Under the pieces are notes generated by a model. It had not been told where the DNA came from, searched no databases, and was given only the letters and a program-made list of their open reading frames with translations. From Acidimicrobiaceae bacterium (lineage in GTDB: Bacteria; Actinomycetota; Acidimicrobiia; Acidimicrobiales; RAAP-2), in assembly GCA_003133075.1 (NCBI GenBank), contig PKZN01000090.1, forward strand, positions 3,602-9,010: 5,409 bases of DNA. The letters run 5' to 3'. Made by a program: the position numbers and the translations under genes. Numbering within the stretch: the first letter of the stretch is position 1; each line of letters starts with the position of its first letter. Shown piece after piece: positions 1 through 5,129 of the stretch.

Positions 1-1059
1 GCGCCCTCGGGCGGCAACGTGCAGCCGTGGCGCTTCGAGGCCGAAGGTGACGAGATTCGTTTTTACGTCGAACCCGAGCGCAGCACGTCCTCCATGGACG
101 TGCGCCTGCGAGGCAGCTACGTCGCCATCGGCGCCGCGCTCTTCAACGCCCGCGTCGCGGCCGCTAACTTAAAGCGTCTCGGTCCCGTCAAGATCTTCCC
201 CGAGGGCCAACAATCGAGTCACGTCGCCACTCTCAGCCTCGGACACCAGATTGACGCGGGGATCGCGCGTCTGCACGAGTCGGTGAACACGCGCGCCGCG
301 AACCGACGCTTGGGTCGGCCCTCGCCCATCGACGAAGCGACAATCGCCACCTTGAGCCGCGGGGTCGAACGCGAGGGCGCTCGACTGCGAATCGCGACGA
401 GTCGCGAGAAGATCGAAGAGTGCTCGGTGCTCCTCGCGGAGTCCGATCGACTGCGCTTCCTTATTCCAACGGTGCACCACGAGATGCTCAGCGAGTTGCG
501 CTGGCCGGGTCGAGACGATCTAGAAGAGGGCCTGGACGTGCGCACGCTCGAGATGGACCCCGGAAGCCTCGGGGCGCTGGAGCTGATCAAGCGACGTGAC
601 GTCATGGACCACCTGTCCGAATGGCGTGGGGGCCAGACGCTCGGTCTGAGGACCCAGGTCATGGTGAGTTCCTCGTCCGCTCTGGCGGTCATCACCGTCC
701 CTCGGGCGGATCCGTCGTGGTACGTACGCGGTGGTTCGGCGATTGAGCGATTCTGGCTCAGCGCGGAACTCCACGGCCTCGCGATTCAGCCCGTGTCGCC
801 CCTCTTCCTCTACGCCACCGACGAGAGCGATCTCGTCAAGTTAGGCGGCGAGCGGCACTTAGACGAGATGTTCCAACTCTCCAAACGCTTCAACGAGGCG
901 TGGAACCTGGCGGACGGCGAGACGATGACGATGGTAATGCGGGTTATTCACGCGCCGCCGCCCTCGGTCCACAGCATCCGTCGTCCGCTCAGCCACGTCC
1001 TGATCCGCGACCTCGACTCCGCGGGGGAACTCGCACCGTCGAACAACCACCGGGCCTGA
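1..1059 (+). CDS. Nitroreductase-fold protein, Acg/Rv1355c type (5' end outside window)
   Basis: The frame is open from base 1 and ends at TGA 1057-1059, giving 352 visible residues. There is no start: the window opens inside the motif APSGGNVQPWRF, the FMN-contacting 'APS.N.QPW' segment near the start of nitroreductase folds, so the gene begins upstream. A GTG at 19 lies inside this motif and is not a credible start. Further family signs are a glycine/alanine-rich helix (GAALFNARVAAA, about 133-168), an HHEMLSELRW segment (about 475-504), and GGSAIERFWLSAELHGLAIQP (about 730-792), the conserved 'GG.a.ER.wL.A...GLa.QP' region that completes the flavin site. Proteins with the SGGNVQPW variant include Acg-like nitroreductases and the ThiF-nitroreductase fusions typified by mycobacterial Rv1355c. 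An N-terminal ThiF domain cannot be seen or excluded here. The family would predict flavin binding, but the substrate is unknown. The gene ends 129 bases before a cyclic-di-GMP enzyme gene. Confidence 0.85.
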   Translation, partial: APSGGNVQPWRFEAEGDEIRFYVEPERSTSSMDVRLRGSYVAIGAALFNARVAAANLKRLGPVKIFPEGQQSSHVATLSLGHQIDAGIARLHESVNTRAANRRLGRPSPIDEATIATLSRGVEREGARLRIATSREKIEECSVLLAESDRLRFLIPTVHHEMLSELRWPGRDDLEEGLDVRTLEMDPGSLGALELIKRRDVMDHLSEWRGGQTLGLRTQVMVSSSSALAVITVPRADPSWYVRGGSAIERFWLSAELHGLAIQPVSPLFLYATDESDLVKLGGERHLDEMFQLSKRFNEAWNLADGETMTMVMRVIHAPPPSVHSIRRPLSHVLIRDLDSAGELAPSNNHRA

Positions 1060-1069
1060 ACGAGCGCAC

Positions 1070-1092
1070 TTTCGTGGCTCGAACCACCGAAA
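1070..1092 (+). terminator. Weak hairpin after the nitroreductase gene, possible terminator
   Basis: TTTCGTGG (1070-1077) can pair with CCACCGAAA (1084-1092) across a 6-nt loop, with one bulged C at 1087. It starts 10 bases after the TGA of the nitroreductase gene. The bases that follow (TGTTGATATTT) are AT-rich but not a proper U-tract, so termination would be inefficient. The 3' arm can instead pair with ATTTCG at 1100-1105, giving an alternative stem (CGAAAT 1088-1093, loop GTTGAT). It may equally be part of an operator array rather than a terminator. Confidence 0.25.
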
Positions 1093-1113
1093 TGTTGATA
1101 TTTCGTTGAGAAG

Positions 1114-1129
1114 TTCGCTCTTTCGCTCT
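1114..1129. repeat. Tandem direct repeat of TTCGCTCT
   Basis: Two exact, abutting copies of the octamer TTCGCTCT occupy 1114-1121 and 1122-1129. They end about 20 bases upstream of the TATAAA -10 candidate, so they span where a -35 element and an adjacent activator site would be. No -35 hexamer is recognisable there, which fits activator-dependent transcription, but this is inference from position only. Confidence 0.4.
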
Positions 1130-1149
1130 CGAAAAGGCACTGCTACTCT

Positions 1150-1155
1150 TATAAA
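1150..1155 (+). promoter_or_regulatory. Candidate -10 element (TATAAA) for the cyclic-di-GMP operon
   Basis: TATAAA at 1150-1155 is an unusually AT-rich hexamer in a GC-rich region and matches the sigma70-type -10 consensus at five of six positions. Initiation would fall near 1162, leaving a leader of about 27 bases with a ribosome site before the GTG start at 1189. No convincing -35 hexamer lies 16-18 bp upstream (the bases there are around CTCTCGAA). An overlapping alternative is TACTCT at 1144-1149 preceded by TGC. Confidence 0.4.
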
Positions 1156-1169
1156 TCAGGCCTATTTAT
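1151..1169. promoter_or_regulatory. Near-perfect 19-bp palindrome, candidate operator
   Basis: ATAAATCAGGCCTATTTAT is a dyad of ATAAAT-AGG and CCT-ATTTAT, symmetric apart from a single extra C at 1157. It lies over the -10 candidate and the expected transcription start, and ends 19 bases before the start codon of the GAF-GGDEF-EAL gene. A protein bound here would block transcription, so a repressor site is the simplest reading. As RNA, the same dyad could form a weak AU-rich hairpin close to the ribosome site. Confidence 0.4.
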
Positions 1170-1170
1170 T

Positions 1171-1178
1171 GGTGAAGG
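1171..1178 (+). promoter_or_regulatory. Ribosome binding site for the GAF-GGDEF-EAL gene
   Basis: GGTGAAGG lies 10 bases upstream of the GTG at 1189, a usable though imperfect Shine-Dalgarno sequence. An in-frame TAG at 1183-1185 rules out any start further upstream, so this site fixes the start at GTG 1189. Confidence 0.5.
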
Positions 1179-1188
1179 CGGTTAGCCC

Positions 1189-3492
1189 GTGGGAGATCTC
1201 ACGCACTCAGACGCTTTGAAAGTGGGCGACGAGGCTCGACTCGTTGTCGAGACGCTCCACCACGTCACGCCCCGGGCCGAGATCGTGGCGGTGATCACCA
1301 GTTCGGACCGGCCAATTCCTGGTTTCAACATCGACCCGATCGTCGGCGAGAACGCCACCCACGAGTTTGAACTGATCCGTGAGCGAATTCAAAACCAGCT
1401 CAGTGGTAGCGAGCCGCTGGGGTCCTTCACCTGGACCATTTCGCGTACCGAATGGGGCGTCCTGGTCGAGCCGATTGAACTGCTCGACGGCCAAATTGTC
1501 GGCGCCTTGTTGGTCGCCCGCCACGGGCGGGTCTGGTCCCAACGCGAGATCTCCATTGTCCGTGCCTTTAGTGGTCTCTTTGGCAAGGTCGCGTCCCAGA
1601 CGACCCGTGAAGGCGTGCTTCTTCACCAGCGTCGTCTCGACGAGTTGGTCAGTCAAGTCGCGGAGCGTCTCATGTCGGCGACCGCCGCCACGCGACGAGA
1701 GGTGCTCGCCTGGACCACGCGCGTCCTGGCAGAGTTCCTCGACTCTGACGTCGCCCTCTTACGGCGTAACGACCACGTCCGAGGCCTCAGCATCCTCGAA
1801 GCCGAGTGGCCGATCCGCACGGGCTTCGTCGGCCCCGACCCGCTCGGTGAGGTGCGCTTCGACGCCGATCCTCTCTTCATGGCGACGAAGGACCTTCGCG
1901 AGCCGTACCTCCCGGGCATGGAAGATGCGACGGATGAGTACCTCGCGCGCTTGGAAGCCGGCGCCGGTTCGACGTTGCTCGCGGGAGCCGCCGTGCCGTT
2001 GTTGATGGGCGACACCACCTGGGGCGTGCTCGGGTTCATCCACTTCGAACTTCGCTCCTGGAAGCGCGCCGAGATCAACGCCCTCCAGGCCGTCGCCTCG
2101 ATGTTGGTCCAACTCCAAGCGCGCATCGACGCCGAAGAGCGCACCGCCTACATTGCGCTCCACGATGACCTGACGGACTTGCCGAACCGGCGCGCTCTGC
2201 TGCGCGAACTGAAGCTCCGCCGCGCCGCGCACCGCGACACGGCCGTGCTCATCATCGACCTCGACCGCTTCAAGGTGATGAACGACTTCTTGGGCCACGC
2301 CAACGGGGACCGGCTGCTGATTACCATCGCCGATCGGATTCGTACCAGCATCCGCGTGAACGACTACTGCGCGCGCCTGGGCGGCGACGAGTTCGTCGTC
2401 CTGCTCGATGAGGCCAACAGTGAGATGGAGGTGCAGGCGAGCGCCTATCGCCTCCTCGAACTGGTGGCGGCGCCGGTGGACCTCGGCGGGCAGCTGGTGA
2501 GTCACACCGCGAGCATCGGCATCGCGATCGCGGATTCGGTCTCCACCATGACCGACTCGGACATCCTGGCTGCCGCGGACGGGGCCATGTACGTCGCCAA
2601 GGCGCGCGGCCGCAACAAGGCGATACTGCTCGATGAGGAGATGCGCGCCGCCCTCGAGGATCGTTCGCGCATGGAACTGATGTTGCGCGAGGCGCTGGAG
2701 AAGGACGAACTGCGCCTGCACTTCCAGCCCGAGGTCGACCTGCGTACTGGCAGGTTGTTGTCCGTCGAAGCCCTCGTGCGCTGGCAGCACCCTGACCGGG
2801 GCCTCATGGCGGCGGCTGACTTCATCACCGTCGCCGAAGAAACGGGCTTGGTGCTCACCATCGGCCGTTGGGTCTTTGCCGAGGCGTGTCGCCAGCTCTC
2901 GGCGTGGATGAAGGAGTACCCCGAACTGCCGCTCGTCGTTCGCGTGAACATGTCCCCGGCGGAGTTCGCGGCCACGGACTTGGTGGAGTTCGTCGAGAAC
3001 TGCCTCCTCGTCAACCACATCCCCGGCGAACGGCTGTGCATCGAGATCACCGAGTACGCGGTGGTGGACGAGCCCGAAAAGACGGCCGCCATTTTGCGGG
3101 GCTTTCGCGAGATCGGCGTCGAGGTCGCGATTGACGACTTCGGCACGGGGTTCGCCTCCATGACCGAACTCAAGCACCTCCCGGTCGACCTCCTAAAGCT
3201 CGACATGAGCTTCGTCACCGGCATCACCTCAGACGCCTACGACCGAGCCATCGTCGAGTCGATTATCCGACTCGGCGACGTGCTGCACCTTGGGGTCACC
3301 GCCGAGGGTATCGAGCAGAGTGACGTGGTGGAAGAGCTCTTGACTCTGGGATGCCACCGCGGTCAGGGCTACCTGATTTCGCGCCCGGTCGGACCTGAGG
3401 AGCTCATACCGCTGCTCAGTGCCGGTCGCGTGCCGCTCTCGCTGCTTCGTCCGGCGGAGTTGACACTTGGACTTGCGAGTACGACATTTTGA
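1189..3492 (+). CDS. GAF-GAF-GGDEF-EAL cyclic-di-GMP synthase/phosphodiesterase
   Basis: This is a 767-residue cytoplasmic protein with no signal peptide or membrane segment. Residues about 10-140 look like a diverged GAF domain, ending in GQIVGALLVA and a WSQREISIVRAFSGLFG helix. Residues about 148-315 are a second GAF-like domain. The GGDEF domain (about 322-480) has the metal aspartate D357, N365, D374 and an intact GGDEF signature at 398-402. It also has a complete RxxD inhibitory site (R389-V-N-D392). The EAL domain (about 495-745) has E527-A-L, N587, E619, D649-D650 in DDFGTG, K670, E706 and Q726, the full set expected of an active phosphodiesterase. Both making c-di-GMP from two GTP and cutting it to pGpG therefore look possible. 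The architecture matches mycobacterial Rv1354c/MSMEG_2196, which are described as bifunctional. The GAF region presumably senses a small ligand that sets the balance. Start GTG 1189 follows an in-frame stop at 1183; the stop overlaps the next gene by 4 bp. Confidence 0.95.
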   Translation: MGDLTHSDALKVGDEARLVVETLHHVTPRAEIVAVITSSDRPIPGFNIDPIVGENATHEFELIRERIQNQLSGSEPLGSFTWTISRTEWGVLVEPIELLDGQIVGALLVARHGRVWSQREISIVRAFSGLFGKVASQTTREGVLLHQRRLDELVSQVAERLMSATAATRREVLAWTTRVLAEFLDSDVALLRRNDHVRGLSILEAEWPIRTGFVGPDPLGEVRFDADPLFMATKDLREPYLPGMEDATDEYLARLEAGAGSTLLAGAAVPLLMGDTTWGVLGFIHFELRSWKRAEINALQAVASMLVQLQARIDAEERTAYIALHDDLTDLPNRRALLRELKLRRAAHRDTAVLIIDLDRFKVMNDFLGHANGDRLLITIADRIRTSIRVNDYCARLGGDEFVVLLDEANSEMEVQASAYRLLELVAAPVDLGGQLVSHTASIGIAIADSVSTMTDSDILAAADGAMYVAKARGRNKAILLDEEMRAALEDRSRMELMLREALEKDELRLHFQPEVDLRTGRLLSVEALVRWQHPDRGLMAAADFITVAEETGLVLTIGRWVFAEACRQLSAWMKEYPELPLVVRVNMSPAEFAATDLVEFVENCLLVNHIPGERLCIEITEYAVVDEPEKTAAILRGFREIGVEVAIDDFGTGFASMTELKHLPVDLLKLDMSFVTGITSDAYDRAIVESIIRLGDVLHLGVTAEGIEQSDVVEELLTLGCHRGQGYLISRPVGPEELIPLLSAGRVPLSLLRPAELTLGLASTTF

Positions 3493-4310
3493 CCCCGGCC
3501 CTCGAAGGGGTGCCCGAGGGCGCCGACGGAGCCGGTCAGCAGTACGAGCCGTGGCTCTTTCAAACGATGCTCGACGAGCTCGCGGTCTCCGAGTTAGGGA
3601 TCGGCTTCATCTACTCCGTCCTCGACCTCCTGGTTGAGCGCTACGCCTTGAAGGACGCCGTCGTCGTCCTCACGCACGAGTCCTTCGGCACGCAGATGTT
3701 CCGCGCGGGCGGGTCCGCGATGAGTTTGGACCTCGCCGTCAGTCTCGGTTCCGCGCCGGGGGTCTACTGCGAGCCCGACGTCGTGCCCGTTGCCGAGCGA
3801 GACGCGATGCGCACGGCGTGTCAGTTGGCGCTCTCCTTGCACCTGGCGCGCTTCAGCGCGGCGCACGACGCACTGACGAATATTGCCAATCGCCGCACCT
3901 TCGACGCGGCGCTACAGGCCGCCTCGGTGCGCAGCGCCCGCTACGGCTGGGCCTTCACGTTGGTGCTGGCCGACCTCAACGGTTTCAAGAACATCAACGA
4001 CACGTTGGGCCACTCTTTCGGCGACGATCTGCTCCGACAGTTCGGATTGGCGCTGCGCCGATCGGTACGCAGCGGCGACTTAGCGGCGCGCATCGGTGGC
4101 GACGAGTTCGGCGTCATACTTTCTAACGCCGACGGGAACGAGTCCGCGGGCTTCACCGATCGCCTCCGGAGCCACCTCGGGACCGCGCGCGAACTCGTGA
4201 ACTTCACTATTGGTACCGCGTCCTCGCCGCGCGACTCCACCGATCCGGCGGAACTCTTTCGGATCGCCGACGCGCGCCTGTATGAGAAAAAGGGGTTTAC
4301 TCACCGATGA
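3489..4310 (+). CDS. Diguanylate cyclase with short N-terminal sensor-like region
   Basis: This 273-residue protein has no membrane segment. Residues about 120-272 form a GGDEF domain, starting at the family's usual entry motif (HDALTNIANRR). It carries metal aspartate D162, N170 and D179, an intact GGDEF at 203-207, and an RxxD inhibitory site (R194-S-G-D197), so an active, product-inhibited cyclase making c-di-GMP is expected. Residues about 20-115 are a compact alpha/beta region, perhaps a shortened GAF-like domain; no ligand residue can be assigned. The chosen start is TTG 3489 inside the upstream stop (TTGA overlap), which implies translational coupling because no good Shine-Dalgarno is visible. 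In-frame alternatives are GTG 3510 and ATG 3567; the ATG would remove 26 weakly constrained residues. The TGA at 4308 overlaps the next ATG by 4 bp. Lacking an EAL domain, it would tip the operon towards synthesis. Confidence 0.9.
   Translation: MTPALEGVPEGADGAGQQYEPWLFQTMLDELAVSELGIGFIYSVLDLLVERYALKDAVVVLTHESFGTQMFRAGGSAMSLDLAVSLGSAPGVYCEPDVVPVAERDAMRTACQLALSLHLARFSAAHDALTNIANRRTFDAALQAASVRSARYGWAFTLVLADLNGFKNINDTLGHSFGDDLLRQFGLALRRSVRSGDLAARIGGDEFGVILSNADGNESAGFTDRLRSHLGTARELVNFTIGTASSPRDSTDPAELFRIADARLYEKKGFTHR
4291..4295 (+). promoter_or_regulatory. Ribosome binding site for the 198-residue protein
   Basis: AGGGG at 4291-4295, inside the last codons of the diguanylate cyclase gene, precedes ATG 4307 by 11 bases. 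A second in-frame ATG follows directly at 4310. The spacing favours 4307, the ATG that overlaps the upstream TGA (ATGA), so reinitiation or coupled translation is likely. Confidence 0.4.
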
Positions 4311-4903
4311 TGTCACCGACCGAAGAAGACTTCGAGCTCGAGCTGCGCTCGCTCTCTGGGGTATTGAACGTGGAGATTCGTCACCGCGAGAACGGTGACG
4401 TCGACGCGGTGACGCTCATCGTCCACGACCAGGACCCCGGCGCGATTCGCGTCATGGCCACGCAAATCGTCAATCTCTACTACACCGACGCGACGGTCGT
4501 CGTCGAGGACGCCTCCAAGGTCATCTCGCCGCGCGTGCCCCAGACCGTGCGGGTGGCGCTGGTGCGCGCCGACTTCTCGGTGGAGAGTGGTTGTTGTGAC
4601 GTGGAGCTCAGTTACAACGGCCGAGTCGGCATCGGCAAGGCGGGCAGCGGCCAACTCTTCGGCGGCGCCGAGGCGACCGTGGCGGCCCTGCGCGAACTCG
4701 GGTTCTCGATCCCCTTCTACCTCGTCACGGTGATCAGCGTCGCGACGGTCCGCGGATGGCCAGTAATCGTCACCTTTCGACCGTTCTCCGAAGGTACCGA
4801 TCTCTTCGGCATCGCCCAGTCGGAGAACGACGTCACCTCCTCTTCGATGGCGACCCTCGACGCGCTGAACCGGTTTCTCTCACGAGCGCAGGAACGGCCG
4901 TAA
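4307..4903 (+). CDS. Unknown protein with duplicated LeuA-regulatory-domain-like unit
   Basis: This is a 198-residue soluble protein with no signal peptide. I do not recognise it as a characterised family. Residues about 8-68 read as an alpha/beta domain (LRSLSGVLNVEIRHRENG, then a VDAVTLIVH strand, a helix and a final strand). The rest appears to be two copies of a beta-beta-alpha unit. Copy 1 (about 82-132) runs VELSYNGRVGIGKAG...AEATVAALRELG; copy 2 (about 140-193) runs VIVTFRPFSEGTDLFGIAQ...SSSMATLDALNRFL. The glycine-turn-strand-helix pattern, and particularly the 'A.LdALNr.L' ending, recalls the C-terminal regulatory (LeuA dimer) domain of 2-isopropylmalate synthase, but no catalytic barrel is present. 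The only cysteines are an adjacent pair, C96-C97. The start overlaps the cyclase stop by 4 bp, so it is very likely co-expressed with the cyclic-di-GMP enzymes. A ligand-binding or partner-protein role is inference; the coding call itself is firm. Confidence 0.85.
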   Translation: MMSPTEEDFELELRSLSGVLNVEIRHRENGDVDAVTLIVHDQDPGAIRVMATQIVNLYYTDATVVVEDASKVISPRVPQTVRVALVRADFSVESGCCDVELSYNGRVGIGKAGSGQLFGGAEATVAALRELGFSIPFYLVTVISVATVRGWPVIVTFRPFSEGTDLFGIAQSENDVTSSSMATLDALNRFLSRAQERP

Positions 4904-4920
4904 CGCGCAGCGCGTTCCTG
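4889..4920 (+). terminator. Competing hairpins at the operon's last stop codon, possible terminator
   Basis: CAGGAACG (4889-4896) is perfectly complementary to CGTTCCTG (4913-4920), with a 16-nt loop containing the TAA stop (4901-4903). Within it, AACGCG (4902-4907) pairs perfectly with CGCGTT (4911-4916) around loop CAG. The two stems share bases 4913-4916 and cannot form together. There is no U-tract after either, so if this terminates the operon it does so as a U-less hairpin or with Rho help. Confidence 0.35.
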
Positions 4921-4972
4921 GGGCCAATTGCGCGCATCACGATTTGGGCACAGGTTGCAACTACGCTCTGGT

Positions 4973-4997
4973 AAGTCCCGATTTCCCGAGGGGACTT
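4973..4997. promoter_or_regulatory. 7-bp inverted repeat abutting the response-regulator promoter
   Basis: AAGTCCC (4973-4979) and GGGACTT (4991-4997) are exact reverse complements separated by 11 bp. The dyad ends 2 bp before the TAGAAT -10 candidate and covers the place of the -35 element, which is not otherwise recognisable. That is a typical operator position. If transcription starts further upstream, the same bases make an RNA hairpin whose 3' arm includes part of the purine-rich GAGGGG (4988-4993). An 8-bp palindrome GTTGCAAC lies at 4954-4961 nearby. Confidence 0.4.
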
Positions 4998-4999
4998 CG

Positions 5000-5005
5000 T
5001 AGAAT
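5000..5005 (+). promoter_or_regulatory. Candidate -10 element (TAGAAT) ahead of the response regulator
   Basis: TAGAAT at 5000-5005 matches the actinobacterial TAnnnT -10 pattern and differs from TATAAT at one position. Initiation would be expected near 5012-5013, exactly at the ATG of the short reading frame 5013-5129, which is the geometry of a leaderless transcript. The -35 region (about 4976-4982, TCCCGAT) has no consensus match but lies inside the inverted repeat at 4973-4997. Confidence 0.4.
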
Positions 5006-5012
5006 GGGCACT

Positions 5013-5129
5013 ATGCAGACTCTTCGAGAAGTTGAACCGGTCTCCTTGGGAGCTTCTCCGCGTTCATCAGGATTTGTGAGCATCCAACGTCGACGAGAAG
5101 TCGCATTCCGCTTGGCGGTGCGACGGTGA
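5013..5129 (+). CDS. Possible 38-residue leader ORF coupled to the response regulator
   Basis: ATG 5013 opens a short frame of 38 residues (starting MQTLREVEPVSLG, ending in a basic stretch RRREVAFRLAVRR). Its TGA at 5127-5129 overlaps the GTG of the response regulator (GTGA). ATG 5013 lies 7 bases after a TAGAAT -10 candidate, as in leaderless actinobacterial messages. A longer 41-residue version from ATG 5004 has a good GAGGGG ribosome site at 4988-4993, spacing 10, but that ATG overlaps the -10 hexamer, so only one reading can hold. Against coding: only about half of the third codon positions are G or C, unlike the neighbouring genes, and no family is recognisable. It may be a leader whose translation feeds ribosomes to the regulator, whose own ribosome site is poor, or it may be chance. 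Confidence 0.3.
   Translation: MQTLREVEPVSLGASPRSSGFVSIQRRREVAFRLAVRR

Larger units (their letters stand above)
1070..1134. repeat. Array of TTTCG/CGAAA half-sites in the intergenic region
   Basis: Five copies of the pentamer lie in 65 bp, in alternating orientation: TTTCG at 1070, CGAAA at 1088, TTTCG at 1101, TTTCG at 1121 and CGAAA at 1130. The last two form a clean dyad with a 4-bp spacer (TTTCG-CTCT-CGAAA, 1121-1134), and 1088-1105 is another (CGAAAT-N6-ATTTCG). The array lies directly upstream of the promoter candidate of the cyclic-di-GMP operon, where a transcription factor would bind. No known regulator motif is recognised, so the operator role is inference. Confidence 0.4.

Noticed and set aside
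219..695. Minus-strand open frame opposite the nitroreductase gene
   Set aside because: Arginine/serine-rich composition and no domain; a shadow of the conserved nitroreductase frame.
1079..1094. Possible LexA (SOS) box around TCGAAC
   Set aside because: The actinobacterial box needs TCGAAC-N4-GTTCGA; the right half here is GAAATG, so only one half-site is present.
1060..1188. Cyclic-di-GMP riboswitch in the leader of the operon
   Set aside because: The conserved GEMM core is not recognisable, and the leader downstream of the likely start is only about 27 bases, too short for an aptamer. The spacer 4904-5125 was examined in the same way with no match.
1379..2005. A 208-codon + strand frame overlapping the GAF region
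   Set aside because: It is serine-, arginine- and proline-rich with no domain, and is wholly inside a firmly supported gene in another frame.
1759..3177. A 472-codon open frame on the minus strand opposite the GGDEF-EAL gene
   Set aside because: Its translation is low-complexity, rich in V, H, D, R and Q, with no recognisable domain. It mirrors the strong third-position GC bias of the real gene on the + strand, a common artefact in GC-rich genomes.
4287..4295. A-run then G-run (AAAAAGGGG) near the end of the second cyclase, as a possible programmed frameshift site
   Set aside because: It does not fit the X-XXY-YYZ pattern in the reading frame, the cyclase has already completed its domain, and the ATGA overlap explains the junction.
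4944..5012. Longer version of the short frame before the response regulator, starting at TTG 4944
   Set aside because: It has no ribosome site, uses a rare start, and would run through the inverted repeat and -10 candidate; the ATGs at 5004 and 5013 are better supported.
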